Origin: an uncultured Treponema sp.
GTDB lineage: Bacteria > Spirochaetota > Spirochaetia > Treponematales > Treponemataceae
Assembly (NCBI GenBank): GCA_900316905.1
Contig: ONET01000001.1
Span: 1-64,000 of the forward strand
Reading direction: 5' to 3'
DNA length: 64,000 nt
Both the position numbers and the translations under genes were made by a program. Below are positions 27,901 to 35,497 of the stretch, piece by piece. The notes below the pieces were generated by a model. That model saw only the letters and a list, made by a program, of their open reading frames with translations, had not been told where the DNA came from and searched no databases. How positions within the stretch are numbered: position 1 is the first letter of the stretch; each line of letters begins with the position of its first letter.

Positions 27901-30311
27901 TGACAAGCGTTTTGCCAAGCGACACAAACATTCAAGCCCAAAATGATTTGGGAGCCACAACAAGTTCCGGCGGCGAAATTGTTTTTGCCGGACTTGCGAC
28001 GACAAGCGGAAAGATCGAAGCGGCGCTAAAAACAGGAAGCGGATCTCCGCACGCTCTTTACAGAAATTTTTCGACAAGCGCCGCCGCCGCCGCGCAGGAT
28101 CAGCCATGCAGAATTCGCGTTTCTATCGCAGGCTACACGGACGGCGCCTTTGACACGCAAAATCAAAATTGGCCGGGCTATGTAAGTTCCGCCATAAGCC
28201 CCGTTGGAACAATAACGCGAATGTCTAACGCAAACATCAAGGACAAAGCGGCCGCTCAAAATTCACAGGACATAAATTCCACAAGCGGCCATGCGCTTCC
28301 ACCTTTGATTGTTCAAAATTCCGCCAATGAACTTTACGGCTCATGGGACGTAACGCCGCCCAGCTTTGCGCCTGTCAGAATCAACGGAACGCACAGGTGG
28401 GTTCGCCCTGCCACGGACGGAAGCCAAGAATATGAATTTGTCGGCGCAAGTTACGGCACAGGAACTTTAAGCGCCATAGAATTGCATTGGTTTGACAACG
28501 AGCCAAGCTATACTGAAAACTTGCAGTGGTTCAGCCGCGTGGGATGGGCAAACGCAAGTTCCGCGACAGAACATTCCATTGTTGAAAATTACGCGGCGGA
28601 TGTTCGTGGAGGAAGCCGGCCTGACGCAAGCGGCAACACAACGGCGGGAGGAATTCGTTTTTGCACATTGCGCGACTCGAACGGCGCGTTTAAATACTCG
28701 GTTGAAGGAACCGAAGCGTGGCATAGTTTTTCACAACAAATACTGGCCGGCGCGGAAAGCTCTTTGTTTGCCTACGCAGGCGACACAAGCGGCTTGCCCA
28801 CGCACACAACAGGCGCGGAAGACGGCTTGTATTGCAAATTGCGTTTGGACGAAACAAATTATGTTTTGCAAACGACATTCGCGTTGGAATTTGATTCATC
28901 TATATGTTATATAACTGATTTGGCCGGAAACAGAATTCAATGCGGAAAAATAAAAATGAAGACGATTGACAGAACGCCGCCGTCCTTTAACATGAGCGCA
29001 GTTCCGCTTGGAACAAAAAACATGCTCATAATTTTTTCAAAGGCGCTCAACACGGACAGCATGTTGATTTACAGCGACGCGGCGCATTCGCAATCAGTTC
29101 CGGCGTTGGAATACATTCCTAAGTCGCTTGTCTTGACAAATTCATCAGGAACTGGAATTCAAATTGACCAAAACATTCCAGCGCAATGTTTGTTTAAAAA
29201 CGCGAACTCAACCGGCCTTTTGATAACGCTAAATCAAAACGCGGTTTTGACCGACGTTGCGAGCGGTGTTTTTGTTACGGCCCAAAGTTCCGGAACAATG
29301 TACGATCCTTTGGCCGGAGTGACAGCCTCTGTCACTTACATTCAGGACGCGGTAGGAAATTATGTCGTTGACCAAAGCAAGCACGCTTTTAGTGATTTTG
29401 CGGTCAACGCTGTTTTGCCCCAATACGCTTATGACAACAGCATCACCGACGATGGAAGCGCGACAGGTTTTGGCTTGTATCAAGACGGTTCTTGGGCGGT
29501 TCGCGATTGGAACGCGGAACAGGCGAATTACGGAACGCTTCACGCCGGAAAAGAAATTATGTTGCAAGTTTCTCTTTATGACGGAACTGACAACAAGAGC
29601 GGCGGACTTGCTCCCAGCGGACAACTTGCGTCTGGAACTGTGACTGGCTTCTTTGCCAACAAGCCAACGCCGGCGTCTGTTTCTACAAAGATTAATGAAA
29701 CGACAGGAATGTCATGGAGAATCTGGCAGCCTAATTGGACCAGCGACATATTTCCTTCGCTAGCTCCGGCAAACAACAGCGCGAACATTTACATTGACGG
29801 AACGGCGAATGACGCCGGCGTTTTGTTCGACATTCCAAAAGACGCGGTGACCGCCAATTGGAAAAGCGGCGACCAAATTTCATTCTTGTTCAAAATGGGG
29901 AACTACACAGTTGACCACTTTGGCAACGGAACCATCGAGCCGCTTTACGCCGTTCGATTGAAAAACCCCAACGACATAACGTCGCTTGACTTGTGGTCGT
30001 TTAAGATAAAGGAAACGACATTGCAACGCGGCGGCGTGTCGATATTGAACAATGTGATTAACGTTGACTATGGTGAAAACACTGTCGTTCAAGTTGACTT
30101 GAAGGAATCTGGAAATTTGAATGTAATCGTAATGACTCTTGACGGAAACATTGTGACATACTTGCGCCACGGCCATACCGACGCAGGAACGCATTACTAT
30201 AAATGGAACGGAACCAACAACGGCGGATCAAAGGTGGCCCGAGGCCTTTACTTTGTCCGCGTCATTGGTCCCGGCATTGACGAAACGCGCAAGGTCATGT
30301 GCGTCAAGTAA
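21981..30311 (+). CDS. Giant secreted Gly/Thr-rich repeat protein with C-terminal FlgD-Ig-like domain
   Basis: The 2,776-residue product starts at GTG with a signal peptide (KKSFLFFAVILSALFFALPLFAE) followed by YYWAGGGADANWTTVDNW, a motif common at the mature N-terminus of autotransporter-like and surface proteins. Residues about 80-1650 are rich in Gly, Thr, Ala, Ser and Asn and made of short beta-strand repeats (GTISATTGGVTFAG, GTISTTTGNITT and variants), as expected of a beta-helix adhesin. At least three longer modules recur (about residues 264, 417 and 609). Residues about 1750-2680 are less repetitive, with Ig-like stretches (DKCAPVLIQVLTG, DRTPPSFNMSAVPLG). The C-terminus (LNVIVMTLDGNIVTYLRHG...YKWNGTNNGGSKVARGLYFVRVIG) resembles the FlgD Ig-like domain. 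No autotransporter beta-barrel is visible, so export and anchoring are unclear. Confidence 0.85.
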   Translation: MKKSFLFFAVILSALFFALPLFAETYYWAGGGADANWTTVDNWRTESEAGTVATAYPTTGDTAFIAGDYTVTIDEDITVDALNIKKSGAAQFVGTDWTTKLTGSKKLTFGAMDFNRASSTGGVIGTLEIDCEAECTGTLYTHSGTKLLIDGGNKLTTATLTHSATNSIPKSLIQVDGTLQAGTIDLQGGGNVGCNALKVSSGATVTATSLTWSNAEAYSNTEYPAIDNAGTITLSGDLTQKGPATNSGTIETTGGDLNFTGTVANTGTISATTGGVTFAGPVTGAGGTISTTTGNITTNAAAASSLGTVQSSGGTISNSGSGAATIADLQMGADTSVTNSTGGALAITKLTGNRAATLTGGTSAITVSSFGGAPTIAVAAGSCALGTGTIAALTVDASAETMVAGSLTVTGATTNAGTISVGANSITFAGAVSSASGTVAMTTGGVTVSGAAASAFGTVQCAGGAFTNSGSGATSVADFAMSGNSVVTNSAGGTLTLTKLSGAYNATIKSVSADNGIAVNSYDAATKITVAASSKNILLASGTLDRLAISGGAKATISGDMTTTSGITNNGTLATSAALLINGAVTNAGTIEAAANDITFNGTTANAGTISATTGAVTFAGAMTGASGTISTTTGNITTSAAAASNLGTIQTTSGSLTNSGAGNVAVADFAPGAASSVTNTAAGSIALAKITSAAATSLSGDIKAASYSDGLPIIVDAATGTSANNVELGAGKPGSIAINAGGKATISGDIETSGGITNAGTLDASAAKITMTGATAALTGNATAANTNIKDFVYAPTDTTGTGLAVAGSNTFTNFTCSTDGAKIAVNAANNFGTFSATGSGSNITLSGANTIGTLGVTSGGGTLAVNAAQTVTTLALAGTSGSPLNVTGTGSIALDSNQNSGNYLSVAYNGVSIEGKFYSAKNSTFDADPWYGERNHWILLNNSMGFVWTGATDTDWGKPTNWNYNLIPGTAKEHSGVETKAYPVKIPDSPSGARYPIAAKSYTIKDLQIGETPLSSASLTLNIGASESDRDIKTSGTLTNYGTIYYTGTDRITNGTAFINDADIDHKGTVEFASASGAADLSIPTAGYYNLTINGTGTFTANGALTVANALAVNSGDVYFNNGADDTTTSAATAAFTTAGTVSLGNSAGDSFTVTGGALALPNSLGGLTLAGTISAGGTGVTIGHNAVLNANTNFASDTKTSGNVTLSGSFTVTNATAATLDTSAGVLTLENANLVNTGAVTGGNIKFTGTTDQIFTPNEASTYDSVAIDKASNGSVTVDKAITSKNLAIHQAAGKNATFEKKATVSDSFNDTSNVGNILFNAGCDFTPATTFATTGTLTLNGATNACNFTGGLTHTAGSTSLYGTLNTANAAITFGATTLNDNTTIGAGSGAVTIQGAMETLNGSQSLVSSGTGMVIFVGTVGASNPPSRITTAGSATFNAATKVSGPVAVTGDGEFNAATTVAGDIAIDGNASINGVTATTGSGKIAIGGNASIDAATASASTITVNGATNVGGPSITSGGLQLYKGNLTFSAPCAVTGTVQAAAGVITSGAHSVTFANDLWLYTSAAAALGGSGGSLSVAGNLYFAGASKNAAVESNVTAKNVLLLHGTVDIGSAATLASSSGDMILLGADYDIDDDKYGAAASQVTGLFAYKHASRKRAASYTDPFPTLCPDGTTISQPWSGAVTTNAGAKISAGQNFYANGLSSLGSGAWTLLLKDNNLQTSAFAEIYNSTISNCTASPIGGSGTVYLAAAEHNTTSGCSANIVTSRPVIAQAWTVYDDAIYISFKDSNGADIFVENSCNEISAAASRIFNSVGGYAATYTDADCQHSTDGAGDLKAFYIKSNNKWKTDASGITAGSAESSNRAGDNSCATIPYLNLPKALDAVYETLRDSSKNRIAHYYSASPDISAASTVAGKTFTAVVDKCAPVLIQVLTGQELHGAPGSQAPYDAHNFIEFVYSEPVDISGGVTSVLPSDTNIQAQNDLGATTSSGGEIVFAGLATTSGKIEAALKTGSGSPHALYRNFSTSAAAAAQDQPCRIRVSIAGYTDGAFDTQNQNWPGYVSSAISPVGTITRMSNANIKDKAAAQNSQDINSTSGHALPPLIVQNSANELYGSWDVTPPSFAPVRINGTHRWVRPATDGSQEYEFVGASYGTGTLSAIELHWFDNEPSYTENLQWFSRVGWANASSATEHSIVENYAADVRGGSRPDASGNTTAGGIRFCTLRDSNGAFKYSVEGTEAWHSFSQQILAGAESSLFAYAGDTSGLPTHTTGAEDGLYCKLRLDETNYVLQTTFALEFDSSICYITDLAGNRIQCGKIKMKTIDRTPPSFNMSAVPLGTKNMLIIFSKALNTDSMLIYSDAAHSQSVPALEYIPKSLVLTNSSGTGIQIDQNIPAQCLFKNANSTGLLITLNQNAVLTDVASGVFVTAQSSGTMYDPLAGVTASVTYIQDAVGNYVVDQSKHAFSDFAVNAVLPQYAYDNSITDDGSATGFGLYQDGSWAVRDWNAEQANYGTLHAGKEIMLQVSLYDGTDNKSGGLAPSGQLASGTVTGFFANKPTPASVSTKINETTGMSWRIWQPNWTSDIFPSLAPANNSANIYIDGTANDAGVLFDIPKDAVTANWKSGDQISFLFKMGNYTVDHFGNGTIEPLYAVRLKNPNDITSLDLWSFKIKETTLQRGGVSILNNVINVDYGENTVVQVDLKESGNLNVIVMTLDGNIVTYLRHGHTDAGTHYYKWNGTNNGGSKVARGLYFVRVIGPGIDETRKVMCVK
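22774..23925 (+). repeat. Internal DNA repeats in the giant repeat protein gene
   Basis: Segments near 22774-22905 and 23801-23925 are near-identical over about 120 bp (both contain ATCAGCGCGACGACAGGCG and TTTCCACCACAACAGGAAAC), with a more diverged copy near 23230-23360. Spacing between the two close copies is about 1,027 bp, allowing slippage or recombination to change protein length. Confidence 0.7.
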
Positions 30312-30314
30312 GCG

Positions 30315-31178
<864 letters not shown>

Positions 31179-31190
31179 CTATTCGGCTGA

Positions 31191-31216
31191 ACGCGCGAGC
31201 TTAGTTGCGAGCGCGT
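31191..31216. repeat. Dispersed intergenic palindromic repeat, copy 1
   Basis: ACGCGC and GCGCGT arms around a 14-nt core GAGCTTAGTTGCGA, preceded by CGGCTG. Related copies lie at 35461-35486 and 42577-42602, and a truncated one near 33952-33965. Confidence 0.7.
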
Positions 31217-31242
31217 TTACCGTTTGTCTCATTTATGTTCCG

Positions 31243-31289
31243 CGAGTTTCTGAAAGAAACTCGACAAGCAAAAGGCCGAAGGCCTTTTG
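31243..31289 (-). promoter_or_regulatory. Two tandem RNA hairpins between nifB-like and nifH-like genes
   Basis: On the minus-strand RNA a 9-bp stem CAAAAGGCC/GGCCTTTTG with a C(UUCG)G tetraloop (31269-31289) is followed by an 8-bp stem CGAGTTTC/GAAACTCG (31243-31263). The first resembles a weak intrinsic terminator. They could reduce read-through or stabilise the separated mRNA ends, giving nifH a different level from the upstream genes. Confidence 0.6.
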
Positions 31290-31291
31290 TC

Positions 31292-32167
31292 TTAACCATG
31301 CGAAAATGTTCCGTCCAATCTCACAGGCTTTATGTAAACTTCTTTTGAAAAATCCTGGCCGCCAGGTACGCCCACCGCGTCGGCGCGGCATCTTTGGCAG
31401 TGCCTGAACACCTTGATGTATTTTTCGCACTCGCTTCTTGCCCAAGACAAATCCGCGCAAGATGGGGCGGAAAAATTCGCGAACTGGTGTTGCGGTATCA
31501 GCGGAATTATGTTGTAAACCGCCGCGCCTTGAGCCGCCACTGTTTTTGCGACTATAGGAATATGTTCCTTGTTCACTTCGGGAATGAAGACTGTGTTCAC
31601 CTTTACTGTCACGCCCGCCGCCGCGACTTTTTTTATTCCGCTCAACTGGTTTTCAATCAAAATCCGCGCGGCTTCGATGCCTTCGATTTTTTTTCCGCTA
31701 TAAACAATGAACTCGTTTATCTTCGCCTGAATCTCAGGGTCAACGGCGTTGACGGTCACGGTTAGCGTGTCGATTCCAGCGTCGATTATCTCGTCGGCCT
31801 TTTGCGGAAGCAGCAAGCCGTTTGTGCTCATGCACTTTATCATTTTGGGGAACTCGTCGCGAATCTTGCGAAAAGTTTCCAGCGCGAAGCCGGTGGCCAG
31901 CGTGTCGCCTGGACCGGCCACTCCAACTACAGTCAAGTCAGGCGAAAGGGCGAGCGCGCGGCGGACGGCTTGAACAGCTTCGTCGGGGCTGATTATGCCG
32001 CTGGCCACGCCGGGCCGCTGTTCCGTTTCGTTAAAGTCGCGCTTGCAAAAGCGGCAGCCGATGTTGCAGCCCGTGCTCACCGGCAAGTGAATGCGGCCCT
32101 TGTTGGATTTTTGGCCAAGCGCGAAGCACGGATGGTCTTTTGCTATTTCTTCAAATGTCTTTGCCAT
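31292..32167 (-). CDS. NifB-like radical SAM cofactor-biosynthesis protein (no NifX domain)
   Basis: The 291-residue protein keeps the radical SAM cluster motif CNIGCRFC (Cys34, Cys38, Cys41), the NifB opening HPCFALGQKSNKGRIHLPV, the GGE-like strand VVGVAGPGDTLATG and the C-terminal NifB cysteine motif RHCQRCRADAVGVPGG. NifB fuses [4Fe-4S] units and inserts carbide and sulfide to make the NifB-co precursor of nitrogenase-type cofactors. It is shorter than fused NifB because the NifX-like C-terminal domain is a separate gene just upstream. AGGAGG lies eight bases before the ATG. Its presence implies that the NifDK-like enzyme in this operon carries a NifB-derived iron-sulfur-carbide cofactor, unlike BchNB, ChlNB or CfbD. 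Confidence 0.93.
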   Translation of the reverse strand: MAKTFEEIAKDHPCFALGQKSNKGRIHLPVSTGCNIGCRFCKRDFNETEQRPGVASGIISPDEAVQAVRRALALSPDLTVVGVAGPGDTLATGFALETFRKIRDEFPKMIKCMSTNGLLLPQKADEIIDAGIDTLTVTVNAVDPEIQAKINEFIVYSGKKIEGIEAARILIENQLSGIKKVAAAGVTVKVNTVFIPEVNKEHIPIVAKTVAAQGAAVYNIIPLIPQHQFANFSAPSCADLSWARSECEKYIKVFRHCQRCRADAVGVPGGQDFSKEVYIKPVRLDGTFSHG

Positions 32168-32199
32168 GTCGCGCCTCCTTTTCGCGCTTGTGGGTCTGC

Positions 32200-32574
32200 C
32201 TACAGTAACTTTTGTTCTTTTATGGCCAGCGCCAATTTGTCCACGCTTCCCGCCGCCTCAAAAACTTTAAGGCCGCGCTTTATCATGTAGGCCGCCGCCG
32301 GTTCGCCAATTTTCGCAACAAAGAGCGCCGCGCAGTCTTTTAGAAGCTCGTACGCCGGCTCAAAATTTTCGCTGCAAGAGCCGCCGCAAAGAGGCGGCAT
32401 TTTGCGCGTTTCAACAAATTCCGCGTCATTGGAAAAATCATAAATTTGCCAATAACGCGCGTGGCCAAAATGTTCGTCCACCGCAAGGCCGTCAACGCTC
32501 GCAAATCCTACAAGCTGGCGGCTTTTGTTGGAGCTTGCTTTTTCGTTGGCCGCGCTGTTTTTATTTTCCGCCAT
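32200..32574 (-). CDS. NifX/NafY-like cofactor carrier domain protein
   Basis: A 124-residue protein with the NifX-type fold signature GLAVDEHFGHARYWQIYDF and a C-terminal alpha/beta half (CAALFVAKIGEPAAAYMIKRGLKVFEA). This family (dinitrogenase iron-molybdenum cofactor biosynthesis) binds and transfers NifB-co or the finished cofactor. I use ATG 32574 since GGAG lies eight bases upstream; an ATG four codons earlier abuts the nifK stop codon (TAAATG). An extra LCGGSC pair may bind metal. It lies between nifK and nifB and probably carries the NifB product to the enzyme, standing in for the domain missing from NifB. Confidence 0.88.
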   Translation of the reverse strand: MAENKNSAANEKASSNKSRQLVGFASVDGLAVDEHFGHARYWQIYDFSNDAEFVETRKMPPLCGGSCSENFEPAYELLKDCAALFVAKIGEPAAAYMIKRGLKVFEAAGSVDKLALAIKEQKLL

Positions 32575-32586
32575 GACCGGCTCCAT

Positions 32587-33933
32587 TTATCGGTAGAACG
32601 ACAGCGCGTTGTTGTAAATGTCTTCAATAACGCGAAGCGCTCCGGTGTAGCCGACATAGTTTGTTGTCAGCACAAGTTTTAGCGCCATCGGATGCGCGGC
32701 CTCGACAAAGCAATAGTTTTTTTCTTTGGCCAAGTCGCTGTCCCAGTCGGCGCCGATTATCAAGCCCTTTCCTTCGCGCTCTATTCCGCGAATTATTTCG
32801 GCGGCCTTTCCCGCGTCTGGAATGAATTGCGCGCTGATTTTTCTTTTTTCGCTAATCGAAAGCAGGTCGTCCAAAATCGCCTGCTGGTATTTTTGCGGCG
32901 TGTTGTCCACGATGAATTGCTCGGCGGGAACGATTCCTGTTTCATGCAACAAAAAGCGGGAAAGGCCTACGACATAGCCCGCGTCGTGAATGATGTGCGC
33001 GAATCGCGGAAGGCCGTAGCGGAATTCCAAAAGGAAGGTGGCCAAGTTGTCTATCTCTTCGTAGTAAGAGTCAATCTGGTGCTGAATGAATTTTTTTGCC
33101 TTCTCTACGTCGATTTCAGCCCCGTGTGAAACGGCAAAATCCAACACGCCGTTCAAAAAGGTCGTGGTGGCGTTGTCGCCGATTGGAACTGAATGGTACC
33201 AATAATATTCTTGGTCGTAGCGCGCCTTAAGGTTGTCCGCGATTGTCTTTCCGTACCAGGGGGAAACCAAAATGTTAAAGTTGGCGCGGGGAATTTGCTG
33301 CCACTCCTTTACTCCCTTGCAGTCGGGGCCGAACAAAACATGAACCTTAAGTCCAAGGCCTTTGAGAAGGCGGCGGTATTCGGCGAGGTTTCCTTTCCAA
33401 AATGGATCTTGGAAGGGAATGCTCGCGATTAAGTTTACCGTGTTTTTTTCAGAGCGCGGCTCGTTTTCGTCTTCAAAGCGCGTGACGTATTGGTCGATGA
33501 TCGCGTTCACAACCGATGAATGGGAAACATAATTGTTGGACTTAAAGCCCGGCGTGTCCACCGCGACAATCGGCTTTCCCTGCGCCGCGAATTCGTCCAC
33601 TACGCTCTGAATGTCGTCGCCGACAATTCCGCCGGTGCAGCCTGTCATAACAACTTGCAAGTCGGTGTCCAAAACCTTGTAAGTGTTTTCAATGTTTTCG
33701 CGCAAATGCTTAACGCCGCCAAAGACAACTTCTTTTTCTGTAAAAGCGGTGCAAGGGCTTGTGGAGCCGCCCGCGTAGCCTTTAGACCGCTCAAAAAAGC
33801 CGCTTATCATTTCTCCGCAGCCGGGGCCGGAATGCAAAATCGGAACGGCCTTTGGAATGGCCACGACAGTTTGCAAAGCGCCAATCGCGCAAGTGTATCT
33901 TTCCTGTTCAATCGAACCTGTGTAATTCGCCAT
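32587..33933 (-). CDS. NifK-like beta subunit of a nitrogenase-like enzyme
   Basis: The 448-residue protein belongs to the nitrogenase component 1 family. It has the three cysteines that bind the P-cluster: Cys15 (RYTCAIGA), Cys39 (HSGPGC) and Cys99 (MTGCTGGIVGDD). The short N-terminus and overall length resemble AnfK/VnfK and nitrogenase-like beta subunits rather than long NifK. TPGFKSNNYVSHSS corresponds to the region holding beta-Ser188. It would form a heterotetramer with the NifD-like protein encoded upstream. AGGAG precedes the ATG; the gap to nifD is 31 bp. Confidence 0.92.
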   Translation of the reverse strand: MANYTGSIEQERYTCAIGALQTVVAIPKAVPILHSGPGCGEMISGFFERSKGYAGGSTSPCTAFTEKEVVFGGVKHLRENIENTYKVLDTDLQVVMTGCTGGIVGDDIQSVVDEFAAQGKPIVAVDTPGFKSNNYVSHSSVVNAIIDQYVTRFEDENEPRSEKNTVNLIASIPFQDPFWKGNLAEYRRLLKGLGLKVHVLFGPDCKGVKEWQQIPRANFNILVSPWYGKTIADNLKARYDQEYYWYHSVPIGDNATTTFLNGVLDFAVSHGAEIDVEKAKKFIQHQIDSYYEEIDNLATFLLEFRYGLPRFAHIIHDAGYVVGLSRFLLHETGIVPAEQFIVDNTPQKYQQAILDDLLSISEKRKISAQFIPDAGKAAEIIRGIEREGKGLIIGADWDSDLAKEKNYCFVEAAHPMALKLVLTTNYVGYTGALRVIEDIYNNALSFYR

Positions 33934-33964
33934 TTTGTTCTCCTATCATGCGGCTGTTCGCGCT

Positions 33965-35425
33965 CTATTTGACTTGGAAAAAGTCGGTTTGCTGCGTGAG
34001 CCACCATTTGGTGTAGGGGTTCAACGCGTGCTTTTGGAAGTTTTTCACAAACTCATCGTTTTCGATTGTGTCCACAATCATGTTGCCGTATTTGACAAGG
34101 CCCTCGTAGCCCATGCCCGCGTGCTCGTCGCCCACAAGCAAGCTTGGAATGCCGAGCTTTGCGCCCCAAAGCGTCATTCCGCCGTGGCGCGCCAGCATTA
34201 CGTCAGGATGAACTTTTACAAGCGCGTTGACCAATTCAAATTCCTGCTTGTTGCAAACATTGAAGTGCGGAACGTCGCCGTAGTCGCCGACGCGCTGTTT
34301 TAGCTGGTCGTTTTCCGCGCGGCCTGAGTCAAATTCCGCGTCGTGGTGGAAGACCGAAGCGCCGGCGGCTGTCAAGCCAAGCTCGCCGATGATGTCCAAG
34401 AGCGCGTGTCCGTGCGCCGCGCCGGCCGCCACATAAGCTGTCTTTCCGGCCAGCTTTTTTCGTATCTCTTCAATTTGCGGCAAATACTTTTCTTTTTTCT
34501 CTGCGATTACTTTTTCAGCGACGTCTTCCTTGCCTAAAAGTTTTCCAAGCGCGCGGAACCAGCGGTCTGTCTGCGCTATTCCGTACGGCGGCGCGGAAGG
34601 AAGTTCGGGCACGCCAAATTCCTGCTCCAAAACCGCGCCCAAATATGTTCCCAATGTGGAACAGGCTTGGACGGTGGCGCAGGCCTCGCCGGCCTTGCTC
34701 AGTTCTTCCACCGTGTTGAATGGAGTCAAGTAATTGGGCTTGGCTCCGAAGGGCGCGAACCAGTCCGCGAAGGCGTCGCTTCCCCAAAAGTTTATGACGT
34801 TGATCATGTCGGAACGATGCTTGTCGGATTTCTTGATGATTTTGCGCGCGAATCCGTGGTAGGCCGCGTCAAAACCTGTCGTCCAAACTTTTGAGCGAAA
34901 GCCTTCGCAAGTTATTCCGACTACGGGAATTCCCAATTCTTCTTGGGCCTGGTCGCAAACGCTTTGAACGTCGTCGCCCACAATGCCAACCGCGCAAGTG
35001 GTCAATACAAAAATCGCGGCCGGCTTTACCCTTTCGTATACAGAGCGAATCGTTGCCTCTAGCTTGGCGTTGCCGCCGTAAACCGTATCCTTTTCCTGGA
35101 GGTTTGTCGAAAAAATGCGGCGCTGGCGGTTGGTCTTGTTTCTAAGATAGGCGTTCACTCTGTAAGTCATGTTGAATTCATGCAAGCAAGAAGAACAGCC
35201 TACAGGTCCGTGCGAAATTACGGCGGCGTCGGTTATCATTGAAACCATGCAGCCGGCGCGAGCGGTGGAGCAGCCAACGCATTGCGTGAATTTTCGATTG
35301 TGGTCTTTTATGCCCGATTCCGAAAGCTTGACCAAGTCATCGGCGTTTCCTAAAAAGCCGGTGATTGAATTGATTCGAATCTCTCGAATTTGCACATCGG
35401 GCAAAGACAGGTTTACTGTAGACAT
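33965..35425 (-). CDS. NifD-like catalytic alpha subunit of a nitrogenase-like enzyme
   Basis: About 486 residues. P-cluster cysteines are present: Cys49 or Cys52 (FTQCVGC), Cys77 (SHGPVGC) and Cys144 (LTTCAVGIVGDD). The cofactor cysteine aligned with NifD Cys275 is Cys255 (VQACSTLGTYL), and His435 (GDEHAGMGYEG) falls near NifD His442. The stretch after CEGFR reads SKVWTTGFD instead of nitrogenase GVSQSLGHH, so the residues matching Gln191 and His195, important for N2 reduction, are replaced. The homocitrate-contacting block HSWDYSGPYHG is shortened. This fits a group IV nitrogenase-like enzyme such as methylthio-alkane reductase MarD. Start chosen at ATG 35425 with GGAGG upstream; an in-frame TTG five codons earlier contains that site. 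Confidence 0.9.
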   Translation of the reverse strand: MSTVNLSLPDVQIREIRINSITGFLGNADDLVKLSESGIKDHNRKFTQCVGCSTARAGCMVSMITDAAVISHGPVGCSSCLHEFNMTYRVNAYLRNKTNRQRRIFSTNLQEKDTVYGGNAKLEATIRSVYERVKPAAIFVLTTCAVGIVGDDVQSVCDQAQEELGIPVVGITCEGFRSKVWTTGFDAAYHGFARKIIKKSDKHRSDMINVINFWGSDAFADWFAPFGAKPNYLTPFNTVEELSKAGEACATVQACSTLGTYLGAVLEQEFGVPELPSAPPYGIAQTDRWFRALGKLLGKEDVAEKVIAEKKEKYLPQIEEIRKKLAGKTAYVAAGAAHGHALLDIIGELGLTAAGASVFHHDAEFDSGRAENDQLKQRVGDYGDVPHFNVCNKQEFELVNALVKVHPDVMLARHGGMTLWGAKLGIPSLLVGDEHAGMGYEGLVKYGNMIVDTIENDEFVKNFQKHALNPYTKWWLTQQTDFFQVK

Positions 35426-35460
35426 ACTGTTCTCCTCCAAACTACTAAAACTACGGCTGT

Positions 35461-35486
35461 CCGCGCGGGCCTGATTGCCGGCGCGG
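35461..35486. repeat. Dispersed intergenic palindromic repeat, copy 2
   Basis: CCGCGC and GCGCGG arms around GGGCCTGATTGCCG, preceded by CGGCTGT; sits between metQ and nifD. Confidence 0.7.
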
Positions 35487-35497
35487 GCGTTCTATTT

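Noticed and set aside
22003-28900. Many antisense and out-of-frame open frames within the giant repeat gene
   Set aside because: They arise from the repetitive GC-rich codons, have no ribosome-binding sites and give low-complexity peptides.
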